From JAHBVH01 sp034432375 (GTDB lineage Bacteria > Chloroflexota > Anaerolineae > Caldilineales > Caldilineaceae): DNA of 64,000 nucleotides. The DNA lies in assembly GCA_034432375.1 (NCBI GenBank), contig DAOUCA010000175.1, positions 62,001 through 126,000 on the forward strand, read 5' to 3'. Positions 52,741-61,758 of this stretch are shown here, piece after piece (within the stretch, counting starts at the first letter, position 1; each line of letters begins with the position of its first letter). The notes under the pieces were generated by a model. The model searched no databases. It had not been told where the DNA came from and saw only the letters and a list, made by a program, of their open reading frames with translations. A program made the translations under genes and the position numbers.

Positions 52741-55432
52741 GGTCAGCCTCCTTGACCGGTGGGGGCGCAATGAGCGCCGGCAATGTAATCAGAAAACAAG
52801 CGCCGCCTTCCGCAGAATTCTCCACGGTGAGTTTCCCGCCATGAGCTTGGATCAACCCACGACAGATCGAAAGCCCCAGACCGGTCCCCCCCGTCGCCGT
52901 CCCTGGCACGCGATAAAATTTATCAAAGATGCGTTCGATCTGCTCAGCCGGAATGCCCGCTCCTCGGTCCGCTACCGTTAGATAGAGCCAGCCCTGGTCG
53001 ATCCACGCACGGATCGCAACCGCCGAACCGGCCGGCGTATAGTTACAGACGTTGTGCAGCAAGTTGACCAGCACTTGCTCGATCAGTACAAAATCCATCT
53101 GCACCAATGGCAGATCCGGCGTGATGTCAATGGTGAGGGGCCGCTGCGAAAGGCACTCTTGCAACTGCTGCACCGCCACACTGACGACATCGGCCACCAT
53201 GCACCAATCGGCCTTGAGTTGCAGTCGACCGGCATCCAAACGCGACATATCCAGTAAATTTTCGACCAGGTGATTGAGGCGTCGCGCACCGTCGCTGATA
53301 TCAGCCAGCAAATGTTGACGATCAGCGGCACTGGTGGCAGCAGGGTTGCGCAAGATCTCCGTGGCCCCGGTAATCGTCGCGATGGGCGTGCGCAGTTCGT
53401 GCGAGATCGAGTTGAGCAGGGTAGTGTGCAGCCGTTCTGACTCCTGCAACAACGCCGATTGACGTGACGCTTCATTTAAGAGTTGACGTTCGACCACCAG
53501 CGCGATCTGATTGACAAAGGTCTCCAGTTGCATCTCCTGGTCATAACGCAAGTGGCTGTTGTCACGGAGTTGGATCCCCAGCACCCCAACAACGCGCTGC
53601 GGGGTGCGCAACGGCAGAAATTGCGCCGACGCCGACGGCAGCGTGTCGGTATCACGGCCGGCAGGTCGGCCATGTTGAAAGACCCAGGTGGCAACGCTGA
53701 TCGATTTTTCGTTCAATCGCAGCGTACCAATGCCATGCGATTGACGCTCCAAACTTCCGGTCGGTGCCAAGAGGATCGCAACTTCGGCGGCGAAAAGTTG
53801 CTGAAGTTGCGTAATGGCCGTCTCTAGAATGGCATCCAAATCGGGGGCCGTTGCGGTTTCCCGGGTCAACCGATAGAGCGCCATAATCCGCTGCACATTG
53901 CTTTGGGCCAGCTTTTCTTGCAGGCGAATGCGTGCCGTGAGATTGCCAGCAAAGATGGCGATCAGAAAGTAAAGGCCAATCAGAATCGTATCCTGTAATT
54001 GGGCAATCACAAAGGTGTAGCGCGGCACAATAAAAAAGAAGTTAAAGGAGATGGCACTCACCGCCGCGGCCAGGAGGGCCGGACCGCGCCCCCCGTAGAC
54101 AGCCACCAGCAGCACCGCCAACAGTTCCGTCAACCCAACAACCTGGTAATCTAAGCGGGGCACGGTGCGCAACAGTATCCAATTGATCCCAGTAACAATG
54201 CCAACAAAGAGCAAGGCCAACAAATATTGCGATCCGGTCGATCGGGAATTAAACCAGCCACGCGGCGGTAAGAGGGAACCCTTTGGGGCAGGGATCTCAC
54301 CAGTGGCTACATAAATATCAATATCTCCACTGTTGCGGATCAGTTGATCGACCAGGGAGCCACCGCGCAGCAAGCCGCGCCAGGCGCTGTGGCGCGGCTT
54401 GCCCATGACAATCTGCGACACATTGTGTTCGCGCGCCAAGCGCAGCAGCGCCGCCCCCACATCTTCCCCTGCCGCCGTGACAACCTCACCGCCAAGCTCA
54501 CGCGCCAAAGCCAGATTGCGCGCCAGGAGCCGTTGCAACTCTGGCGCATAAGGGGTTGCCGTCTCGACATTGGCCGCCAGCCAAGGCGCTTCCAACGCGT
54601 AGGCCATGCGTCGCGTCCAGCGGATCAACTGTTCCGAATAGGGGCTAGCACCGACCGCCACCATGAGTCGTTCGCTTGACTTCCACGGTCCGGCGATCTG
54701 CTTTAGCTGCATATAATCTTGCAACTGATGATCCACATGCTCAGCTGTTAGCCGCAGCGCCATTTCACGCAGTGCGGTAAGATTACCGGTGCGGAAGAAA
54801 TTATTGGCAGCGACATCTGCCCGCTCTGCTGTGTAGACCTTGCCTTCACTCAGCCGCTTTTGCAGATCGGCCGGCGAGAGATCGATCAGTTCGATCGCTT
54901 CGGCTAGATCGAGGAGCGAATCGGGGATGGTTTCGTGGACCGCAATGCCCGTGATCTGGCGTACCGTATCGGCCCGGCTCTCGAAATGCTGCACATTAAC
55001 CGTAGTATAGACATCGATACCGGCATCGAGCAATTCGATCACATCCTGGTAGCGTTTGCGATGGCGGCTGCCTGGTGCATTGTTATGCGCAAATTCATCG
55101 ACCAACACCAATTGCGGCTGGCGCTGTAAAATGGCGTCCAAATCCATCTCTTCTAGACGTACCTCGCGATAATCCAGTGACTGACGGGGGATGATCGCCA
55201 AGCCGACCAGCAACGCATCCGTCTCGCGCCGGCCATGGGTCTCCACATAGCCGACCACCACATCGACCCCTTCGTCCTGCCGGGTGTGCGCGTCCATCAG
55301 CATGGTGTACGTTTTCCCCACACCAGCCGCCATGCCAAAAAAGATCTTCAATTTGCCCCGTTGCTGCCGCTCCTCCTCTTTATGGACGGCAGCCAGCAGG
55401 GCATCGGGATTGGGTCGTTGGTTATTGAACAT
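52733..55432 (-). CDS. kdpD: KdpD sensor kinase
   Basis: 899 residues from ATG 55432 (MFNNQRPNPDALLAAV); an ATG at 55441 is equally possible and the frame stays open to 55600, through low-complexity repeats. N-terminal KdpD domain with FGMAAGVGKTYTML (Walker A) and LVDEFAHNNAPGSRHRKRYQ, a UspA-like domain (about 255-375), four membrane helices (about 395-500), a GAF-like part, HisKA with SISHELRTPIATITGATE and HATPase with GTGLGLSICRG. It senses low K+ or turgor and phosphorylates KdpE. Confidence 0.94.
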   Translation of the reverse strand: MFNNQRPNPDALLAAVHKEEERQQRGKLKIFFGMAAGVGKTYTMLMDAHTRQDEGVDVVVGYVETHGRRETDALLVGLAIIPRQSLDYREVRLEEMDLDAILQRQPQLVLVDEFAHNNAPGSRHRKRYQDVIELLDAGIDVYTTVNVQHFESRADTVRQITGIAVHETIPDSLLDLAEAIELIDLSPADLQKRLSEGKVYTAERADVAANNFFRTGNLTALREMALRLTAEHVDHQLQDYMQLKQIAGPWKSSERLMVAVGASPYSEQLIRWTRRMAYALEAPWLAANVETATPYAPELQRLLARNLALARELGGEVVTAAGEDVGAALLRLAREHNVSQIVMGKPRHSAWRGLLRGGSLVDQLIRNSGDIDIYVATGEIPAPKGSLLPPRGWFNSRSTGSQYLLALLFVGIVTGINWILLRTVPRLDYQVVGLTELLAVLLVAVYGGRGPALLAAAVSAISFNFFFIVPRYTFVIAQLQDTILIGLYFLIAIFAGNLTARIRLQEKLAQSNVQRIMALYRLTRETATAPDLDAILETAITQLQQLFAAEVAILLAPTGSLERQSHGIGTLRLNEKSISVATWVFQHGRPAGRDTDTLPSASAQFLPLRTPQRVVGVLGIQLRDNSHLRYDQEMQLETFVNQIALVVERQLLNEASRQSALLQESERLHTTLLNSISHELRTPIATITGATEILRNPAATSAADRQHLLADISDGARRLNHLVENLLDMSRLDAGRLQLKADWCMVADVVSVAVQQLQECLSQRPLTIDITPDLPLVQMDFVLIEQVLVNLLHNVCNYTPAGSAVAIRAWIDQGWLYLTVADRGAGIPAEQIERIFDKFYRVPGTATGGTGLGLSICRGLIQAHGGKLTVENSAEGGACFLITLPALIAPPPVKEADLA

Positions 55433-55528
55433 AGTAATCATAGAGACGGGAGATGAGACACGGGACACGGGACACGGGACACGGGACAAGAAGATATTGT
55501 CGCCCTGTGGCTTTGTCATTTTGTGATC

Positions 55529-55773
55529 CTGTTGGCGAATTGGTCTGCCTTGCACTAAAGTGCAGGCTGACAGCCAAAGTCCACTGAAGTGGACTGGCAT
55601 CCCCCATAGTCGGGCTTTAGCCGACTTTAGGTTTTAGCCGGAAATTCATTTCTCGGCTAAAGTGCAGGCTGAGAGCCAAAGTCCACTGAAGTGGACTGGC
55701 ATCCCCCATAGTCGGGTTTTAGCCGACTTTAGGTTTTAGCCGGAAATTCATTTCTCGGCGAATTCGCCAACAG
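55529..55773. repeat. 102-bp tandem repeat bounded by 13-bp inverted repeats (kdpC-kdpD gap)
   Basis: CTGTTGGCGAATT (55529-55541) and AATTCGCCAACAG (55761-55773) enclose two copies of a 102-bp unit that itself contains palindromes (GTCCACTGAAGTGGAC, AGTCGG..TTTAGCCGACT). Copies differ at a few positions. The flanks carry gacacggg and cttgtcat octamer runs. Confidence 0.82.
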
Positions 55774-55823
55774 TGTCATTTTGTCGCCTTGTCATCTTGT
55801 CATCTTGTCCCCTCCCTCTCCCC

Positions 55824-56414
55824 CTATTCTACCCGATCCAGCGCTAAATTGAGCAACAGCACGTTGACGCGCTGCGGCCCCAAGAAGCCCCATTGCGCGC
55901 CTTCCGTGTGGACCGCCACCAGGTCAGCGACCATCGTCGGATTGAGCCCGCGGGCGCGGGCTACTCGCTTTACCTGGAGCAAGGCAGCCGCGGGGCTGAT
56001 GTGCGGGTCGAGCCCGCTGCCGGAAGCAAAGAGCATTTCAGCGGGCACAGGCGTATCAGCGCTCAGGTCGTTGGCGGTGCGGAATGCGTCTGCGCGTGCG
56101 GCAGCGGTAGCGGCCAGATCGCCATTGGTTGGCCCAGCGTTTGTGGCGCCGGAAGAGCCAAGGTTGGTGCCGTTGCTGCCGGCCATATAGTTGACCGCCG
56201 AGGGGCGCGGCCAAAAGTAGCGCGCATCCCCATTGGCCTGCCCCACCAACGCCGAGCCAACAATCACCCCATCGACATCGAGCAAGGTACCTTCTGCTTG
56301 CGTCGGAAAGAGCGGTGCCGCCACCAAGGTGACAAGACCGGGATAGATCAAGCCAGTCAAGAAGGTTAGGACGAGTACCATGCGTACAGCTGGGAAAATT
56401 AGTTGTGTAACCAT
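55824..56414 (-). CDS. kdpC: KdpC, potassium-transporting ATPase C chain
   Basis: 196 residues. One N-terminal membrane helix (VLTFLTGLIYPGLVTLVAAPLF), then ARYFWPRPSAVNYMAGSNGTN, VPAEMLFASGSGLDPHISPA and RVNVLLLNLALD, all typical of KdpC. It stabilises the KdpFABC complex and raises ATP affinity. Confidence 0.95.
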   Translation of the reverse strand: MVTQLIFPAVRMVLVLTFLTGLIYPGLVTLVAAPLFPTQAEGTLLDVDGVIVGSALVGQANGDARYFWPRPSAVNYMAGSNGTNLGSSGATNAGPTNGDLAATAAARADAFRTANDLSADTPVPAEMLFASGSGLDPHISPAAALLQVKRVARARGLNPTMVADLVAVHTEGAQWGFLGPQRVNVLLLNLALDRVE

Positions 56415-56806
56415 AAATCTTCTTCAATCTTTCTTATATTAAACTTTATGAGGATTAGACAGGATTCACAAGCTTCACAAGATTTTTCTGGCGTTGTACA
56501 CGAGTCTACTCAATCTTGTAAATCCTGTAAATCTTGTCAAAATTTGAATCCCTATAATGTCTATTGTGACTGTTTATCCCATCCCCGGCACCACCAGGGG
56601 CTTTCATCCCCTGGCTAGCCAACAGCGCCCGCTGATGAAAACTGATGGAAGTTAACAAATAAATTCGTTCATTGGTACCACAGGCTGAAGCCCTGTGGCT
56701 GGTAGAGAAAGCCCGCTAAAGCAGGCTAGTAGTCCAGTGCGCTTGAGCGTACTTTCTCTACCAGCCACTGATTTCAATCAGTGCGGCTGAGGGGAGACCT
56801 TCCCAT
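56415..56806. repeat. Palindromic repeats between kdpB and kdpC
   Basis: 392 bp without a gene. Contains the 28-bp sequence 56674-56701 that matches 13320-13347 (cas8-cas7 gap) in reverse, CCAGGGG-CTTTCAT-CCCCTGG near 56594-56614, CACTGATTTCAATCAGTG near 56765-56782 and short 'cttgtaaatcctgtaaat' words near 56513-56540. Confidence 0.75.
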
Positions 56807-58918
56807 CTACGCCAGCCCCAGCGCCACCAACAGCAGATCGATCACTTTGATGCCAATAAACGGGGCAATGAGCCCGCCCAACCCAAAGAGCAACAGGTTG
56901 CGTTGTAGGGCGGCAGCCGCACTCATGGGGCGGTAGTTGATGCCACGCAGGGCCAGTGGAATCAAGGCGATGATCACCAGTGCATTGAAGATAGTGGCGC
57001 TCAAGATGGCACTTTGTGGGGTAGCCAGCGCCATAATGTTAAGACTGGCGAGCGGACCGGCAGCACCATTGGTCGCATAGAGCGTAGCAAAGAGTGCCGG
57101 TAGGATGGCGAAATATTTGGCCACATCGTTGGCAATACTAAAGGTGGTCAGTGCGCCACGGGTCATGAGCAGTTGTTTGCCGATTTGGACAACTTCGATT
57201 AATTTCGTCGGATCACTGTCTAGATCGACCATATTGCCCGCCTCGCGCGCGGCTTGTGTGCCCGTGTTCATGGCGACCCCGACATCGGATTGGGCCAATG
57301 CCGGGGCATCGTTGGTGCCGTCACCGGTCATAGCAACGAGGTGGCCGGCGGCCTGTTCGCGGCGGATGCGCACGAGCTTATCTTCGGGGGTGGCTTCGGC
57401 CATAAAGTCATCGACACCCGCTTCGGCGGCAATCGCGGCGGCGGTCAGCGGGTTGTCACCGGTGATCATCACCGTGCGAATCCCCATCTGGCGCAGTTGG
57501 GCAAAGCGCTCGTGGATGCCCCCCTTGACCACATCCTTTAGCTCGATCACCCCCAACACAGAACTATTTTCGGCCACCACCAGTGGGGTACCACCGTGGC
57601 GGGCAATCTGATCAACCGCTTCCTGCACATCGGCCGGGAAAGTACCACCGGCGCTCTGCACATAGCCACGTACGGCATCGGCCGCGCCTTTGCGAATGTA
57701 GCGGGCAGGCGTACCGTTGAGCCGCGGAAAGTCGACGCCACTCATGCGGGTTTGCGCGGTAAAGGGCACAAAGTTCGTCTGCGCGTGACTCAATTCGCGC
57801 CCGCGCAGGTTGAACTTTTCTTTGGCCAATACGACAATCGAGCGCCCTTCCGGCGTCTCATCGGCCAGCGACGAGAGTTGTGCCGCTTCGGCCAGCTGCG
57901 CTAGTGTCACCCCACCGCTGCTGACAAAGTTGGTCGCCATGCGATTGCCCAAGGTGATCGTGCCTGTCTTGTCGAGGAGCAGCACATCGATATCACCGGC
58001 GGCTTCGATTGCGCGTCCGCTCGTCGCCAACACATTGCGCTGGATCATGCGGTCCATGCCGCTAATCCCAATCGCGCTGAGCAGGCCGCCAATCGTGGTT
58101 GGAATTAGGCAGACCAACAGCGCAATCAAGACTGGTACAGTAGCGGCCGTGGCAACAATCGTCGTACCGGCCAACCCCGACTCATGTTCGCTGTAGAGAA
58201 CAAAGGCCTTGAGCGAAACGACCGCCAGCAAAAAGATAATCGTCAGGCCAGAGAGAAGAATGGTGAGCGCAATTTCGTTCGGCGTCTTTTGGCGCTTGGC
58301 CCCTTCGACCAACGCAATCATGCGGTCTAGAAAGCTGTTGCCCGCTTCCGTGGTGATCCGGATGACGATCCGATCGCTGAGCACGCGGGTGCCGCCAGTC
58401 ACGGCGCTGCGATCGCCGCCACTCTCCCGGATCACTGGGGCCGATTCGCCAGTAATCGCCGATTCATCGACACTGGCAATCCCCTCGACCACCTCGCCGT
58501 CGCCAGGGATCTGATCGCCCGCCTCACAGACGATCAGATCACCCTTTTTCAATGCAGGGGCAGGCACACGCTCCTCGCGTTCGCCCACCAGCCGTCGCGC
58601 CATCATCTGGGTGCGCGTGCGGCGCAAGCTGTCGGCCTGCGCCTTGCCACGCCCTTCGGCCATTGCTTCGGCAAAGTTGGCAAAGAGGACGGTAAACCAG
58701 AGCCAGAGCGCGATCTGCAGATTAAAGGTCAGCGCTTCCTCCCCAGTCAATCGATCACGCAGCAGGATCCCGGTTGTAAAGAGTGCCCCGACCGCGACGA
58801 CAAACATTACTGGATTTTTCACCTGCTGGCGGGGATCCAGCTTGCGCAGCGCATCAACCAGCGCTCGCCCCACAATTGGCCCATCAAAGAGCGGACGCGA
58901 TGTCGTTTTTGTTTGCAT
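56807..58918 (-). CDS. kdpB: KdpB, potassium-transporting P-type ATPase
   Basis: 703 residues from ATG 58918 (MQTKTTSRPLFDG) with GAGGAT upstream; the frame runs back to 59002 through a repeat. P-type motifs: AITGES (actuator loop), LLLDKTGTIT (phosphorylated Asp near 316), MTGDGTNDAPAL (hinge) and the KdpB-type membrane motifs. Catalytic subunit that hydrolyses ATP for K+ uptake through KdpA. Confidence 0.96.
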   Translation of the reverse strand: MQTKTTSRPLFDGPIVGRALVDALRKLDPRQQVKNPVMFVVAVGALFTTGILLRDRLTGEEALTFNLQIALWLWFTVLFANFAEAMAEGRGKAQADSLRRTRTQMMARRLVGEREERVPAPALKKGDLIVCEAGDQIPGDGEVVEGIASVDESAITGESAPVIRESGGDRSAVTGGTRVLSDRIVIRITTEAGNSFLDRMIALVEGAKRQKTPNEIALTILLSGLTIIFLLAVVSLKAFVLYSEHESGLAGTTIVATAATVPVLIALLVCLIPTTIGGLLSAIGISGMDRMIQRNVLATSGRAIEAAGDIDVLLLDKTGTITLGNRMATNFVSSGGVTLAQLAEAAQLSSLADETPEGRSIVVLAKEKFNLRGRELSHAQTNFVPFTAQTRMSGVDFPRLNGTPARYIRKGAADAVRGYVQSAGGTFPADVQEAVDQIARHGGTPLVVAENSSVLGVIELKDVVKGGIHERFAQLRQMGIRTVMITGDNPLTAAAIAAEAGVDDFMAEATPEDKLVRIRREQAAGHLVAMTGDGTNDAPALAQSDVGVAMNTGTQAAREAGNMVDLDSDPTKLIEVVQIGKQLLMTRGALTTFSIANDVAKYFAILPALFATLYATNGAAGPLASLNIMALATPQSAILSATIFNALVIIALIPLALRGINYRPMSAAAALQRNLLLFGLGGLIAPFIGIKVIDLLLVALGLA

Positions 58919-58949
58919 AAATATCCTCATATTGCTTGATACCAAACAA

Positions 58950-59186
58950 CGATTCAGGCACCCCCTCCCAACCTCCCCTGCAAGCAAGGGAGGAGTAGTC
59001 ACCTCTCCTTAATGTCCTTACCATTACCCACAAGTGTGCGGCGAGCGTGGCGTTCCGGGGACGGCACAGATGCGTTACCAGAGCGCATCTGTGCCGTCCC
59101 CGGAACGCGACCCTACCACCGGCCCACAAAGATATGGGTAAAAGTAAGCCTTAATGTCAGGGAGGGCCGGGGGTGGGGTGAATCGT
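58950..59186. repeat. GC-rich inverted-repeat element, copy 4, interrupted by an insertion
   Basis: Outer halves CGATTCAGGCACCCCCTCCC (58950) and GGGGGTGGGGTGAATCG (59169-59185) belong to the family at 43162. The element is split at 59016/59149 by a 132-bp insert and a 10-bp direct repeat. Confidence 0.8.
59017..59148. mobile_element. 132-bp insertion with 10-bp flanking direct repeats
   Basis: CCTTAATGTC lies on both sides (59007-59016 and 59149-59158). The insert ends are inverted (CTTACCATTACCCA against TGGGTAAAAGTAAG) and it carries a perfect 25-bp inverted repeat, 59050-59074 and 59084-59108, whose outer arm GCGTTCCGGGGACGGC matches the cas3-cas8 palindrome. No ORF. Confidence 0.75.
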
Positions 59187-59193
59187 TGCGATC

Positions 59194-60888
59194 TTAAAAA
59201 GTACGACCAGCCTGCATGAGCAGTTGCTCCACAATTGGCCCCAGGCTGAGTGCTGGGAAGAAGGTCAGCGCGCCGACGATCACGATAATGGCGATGAGCA
59301 GGAGCACAAAGAGCGTCCCATCAGTGGGAAAGGTGCCGGGTGAGGGCGGCGCGACTTTCTTGCCCGCCATACTGCCGCCAATCGCCAGCGCCGGGATAAT
59401 GACGCCAAAGCGCCCGATCCACATGGCGATGGCCAGCAAGCTGTTGTAAAAGGGCGTGTTGGCGTTGAGCCCGGCAAAGGCACTCCCGTTGTTGCCGGCA
59501 GCCGATGCAAAGGCATAGAGAATTTCGGTCAGGCCATGGGGGCCGCGGTTGGCGCGGCTGCCCAAGCCCAGCTCCGTCACAACAGCAAGGGCAGTAAAGA
59601 GTAGGATGCAGGCGCTGGGTAAGAGCACGGCAACGGTGGCCATTTTGATCTCAAACGCTTCGATCTTTTTGCCCAGATATTCGGGAGTGCGCCCCACCAT
59701 CAATCCCGCAATAAAGACGGTCAAAATCACAAAGATGACCATGCCATAAAGGCCAGCACCGACCCCGCCAAAGATCACTTCGCCCAACAGAATATTCAAC
59801 AGTGCCATGCCACCGGCCAACGGGCTAAAACTGCTGTGCATGGCGTTGACCGAACCGTTGGACGCGGCCGTGGTGGCCGCGCCCCAGAGTACACTGCTGG
59901 CAATGCCGTTGCGCAATTCCTTCCCTTCGAATAGTTGTGCGCTGCCCAAGATCGGATTGGGGGTGGTTTCAGCCGCCAGCATAACGCCAAAGCCAACCAA
60001 AAAGAGGATCAGCATAGCCGTAAAGATGACCCAGCCTTGGCGAACCGAGCCGACCATGACCCCATAAGTGTAAGTAAGCGCGGCTGGAATCAACAGGATG
60101 GCGAACATCTCTAAAAAGTTGGTGAGCGGCGTCGGATTCTCATACGGGTGGGTGCTATTGGTGTTGAAGAAGCCACCACCGTTGGTGCCGATCTGCTTGA
60201 TCGCGATCTGCGACGCGGCTGGTCCTTGTGGCAACAGCTGCGTGGCACCCGCCAAGGTACGCGCCTCCACATAGGGTTGCCAATTCTGGATAACGCCCTG
60301 GCTCACCAGCACCACAGCCAGCAGCAACGAGAGCGGGATCAGCATATAAAGCGTACCCCGTACCAGATCGGCCCAGAAGTTGCCCAGCGTCTGACCGCTA
60401 CGGCGCGCCAGCCCACGTGTCAACGCAATGACCACAGCCATGCCGGTGGCTGCGCTGACAAAGTTTTGCACGTTGAGGCCGAGCATCTGCGTCAGATAGC
60501 TCATCGTGCTCTCGCCGCCATAGGCTTGCCAGTTGGTGTTGGTCATAAAGCTGGTAGCTGTGTTAAAAGCCAACAGAAAGCCAACATTGGGCAGATGGGT
60601 GGGATTCATGGGTAGGTGGCCTTGCAGCAGTTGCAGCAAGAGCAGGAGCAGAAAGCCAGTCAGGTTAAAGGTCAACAGCGCCACGAGATAGCCTTTCCAG
60701 CTCATTTCAGCGGTTGGGTTGACACCGGCGAGCCGATAGATACCCCGTTCCAACGGCAGCAGCAGCGGTGAGAGCCAGGTGCGTTGCCCTTGATAGACAC
60801 GCGCCATATAGCTGCCAAGGAGTGGCGTACAGAGGATCAACAGGCCAAAGTACAGAACAATTTGGAGCCAATCGGTTGTATTCATCAT
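59194..60888 (-). CDS. kdpA: KdpA, potassium-translocating subunit
   Basis: 564 residues from ATG 60888 (a second ATG follows at 60885); GGAGAG lies 6 nt upstream, inside kdpF. About ten membrane helices with the four pore loops of the KtrB/Trk superfamily: FNTATSFMTNTNWQ, KQIGTNGGGFFNTNSTHPYE, the SVNAMHSSFSPLAGG region and GNNGSAFAGLNANTPFY. It forms the K+ selectivity filter. Confidence 0.96.
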   Translation of the reverse strand: MMNTTDWLQIVLYFGLLILCTPLLGSYMARVYQGQRTWLSPLLLPLERGIYRLAGVNPTAEMSWKGYLVALLTFNLTGFLLLLLLQLLQGHLPMNPTHLPNVGFLLAFNTATSFMTNTNWQAYGGESTMSYLTQMLGLNVQNFVSAATGMAVVIALTRGLARRSGQTLGNFWADLVRGTLYMLIPLSLLLAVVLVSQGVIQNWQPYVEARTLAGATQLLPQGPAASQIAIKQIGTNGGGFFNTNSTHPYENPTPLTNFLEMFAILLIPAALTYTYGVMVGSVRQGWVIFTAMLILFLVGFGVMLAAETTPNPILGSAQLFEGKELRNGIASSVLWGAATTAASNGSVNAMHSSFSPLAGGMALLNILLGEVIFGGVGAGLYGMVIFVILTVFIAGLMVGRTPEYLGKKIEAFEIKMATVAVLLPSACILLFTALAVVTELGLGSRANRGPHGLTEILYAFASAAGNNGSAFAGLNANTPFYNSLLAIAMWIGRFGVIIPALAIGGSMAGKKVAPPSPGTFPTDGTLFVLLLIAIIVIVGALTFFPALSLGPIVEQLLMQAGRTF

Positions 60889-60977
60889 TAAAATCTCTCC
60901 GGAAAGAGCAATGCGTAAATCAAATAAAGCAAGAGCAATAACGCCACAATAGCTGCTAGCCAAAGTTCAGTGATCAT
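60888..60977 (-). CDS. kdpF: KdpF small membrane subunit
   Basis: 29 residues, ATG at 60977; begins MITELWLAAIVALL and ends YALLFPERF, a single hydrophobic helix of the KdpF type. Its stop TAA overlaps the kdpA ATG at 60888, the usual kdpF-kdpA coupling. Stabilises the KdpFABC complex. Confidence 0.88.
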   Translation of the reverse strand: MITELWLAAIVALLLLLYLIYALLFPERF

Positions 60978-61001
60978 CCATATACCTTCTTACTTTCTAT
61001 A

Positions 61002-61130
61002 ACTCATGTTACGCACTGTTAGCCGTAGAGAAACGGGCTACTCGAGTACGCCGCATCCCCAGATGCGGATGGACCCGCATCTGGGGATGCGGCGTACTCG
61101 AGACCATAATCGTTGCCGCGTAACATGAGT
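61002..61130. repeat. Palindromic element, long form, upstream of kdpF
   Basis: Ends ACTCATGTTACG / CGTAACATGAGT; inside is a perfect 28-bp inverted repeat (61041-61068 and 61075-61102, outer arm CTCGAGTACGCCGCATCC). A shorter sibling lies at 61569-61685. Confidence 0.85.
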
Positions 61131-61292
61131 TCTATAAGACGCTATAAGAGCCAAACTGGTATTTTGTCATTCTCCATCGGCATGAGGGCAACCACTGCGA
61201 AAGCAGATGTCCCGCCTCCGGTGAACGCATGGATTCCTGCCTTCGCAGGAATGACATTTCCCAATGATTTATTTTCTTGTACTTACGCTCGA

Positions 61293-61382
61293 TCAGAACC
61301 AATCTGGTCGCAGGAGCGCAACAAAAAAGTAGAGCAAACAAGCGATTCCAATCAACCAGCCCAATCCATGTGCCATTATCAT
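61293..61382 (-). CDS. Second KdpF-like micro-ORF
   Basis: 29 codons from ATG 61382 (or 61376), the same length as the kdpF 316 bp downstream. Begins MIMAHGLGWLIG and ends FFVALLRPDWF; a single hydrophobic helix followed by the LLRP-x-x-F tail typical of KdpF proteins. AGGGA lies about 8 nt upstream. It lies between the two direct copies of the CTCGAG palindromic element. Duplicate subunit, remnant of the original operon start, or both (inference). Confidence 0.6.
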   Translation of the reverse strand: MIMAHGLGWLIGIACLLYFFVALLRPDWF

Positions 61383-61447
61383 TAGATTTTCCCTGTTCAC
61401 TATCTCGCCAGAAACCATTTCCAGCAATGCCAACTCTGGCTATCGAT

Positions 61448-61456
61448 AGCATAGCA
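61448..61456 (-). promoter_or_regulatory. Possible extended -10 promoter for the kdp unit
   Basis: Minus-strand TGCTATGCT, the same extended -10 word as in the WYL-gene promoter; no -35 at normal spacing. Start near 61440 would give a leader of about 60 nt before the KdpF-like ORF. Confidence 0.3.
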
Positions 61457-61568
61457 CGCATGATGTCAGGGGTGGATCAAAATAGGGAGCGATCAGATCA
61501 AGATAAAATCAACGTTGCCGATTCAGCCCAATCCCATCCCCACTGCCATTGAGGCCATTCGGAAGAAA

Positions 61569-61685
61569 TAATTATCTCATGTTACGCACTGTTAGCCGCA
61601 GAGAAATGGGCTACTCGAGTACGCCGCATCCCCAGATGCGGCGTACTCGAGACCGTAATTATTGCTACGCAACATGAGTAATTAT
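61569..61685. repeat. Palindromic element, short form
   Basis: Same ends as 61002-61130 (CTCATGTTACGCACTGTTAG) but the centre is shorter: CTCGAGTACGCCGCATC-CCCA-GATGCGGCGTACTCGAG type arms (61614-61630 and 61635-61651). Looks like the long form after loss of one inner arm. Confidence 0.82.
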
Positions 61686-61758
61686 CCACAAAGTGCACGA
61701 AGACACACGAAGAAAAGAGAGTCGTCACAGTCAAAGTTGAAGTAGGGATGTAGAAATG

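Noticed and set aside
52733..55600. Longer kdpD start at 55600
   Set aside because: The extra 56 residues come from repeat DNA; homologous KdpD sequence begins around MFNNQRPNPDAL at 55432.
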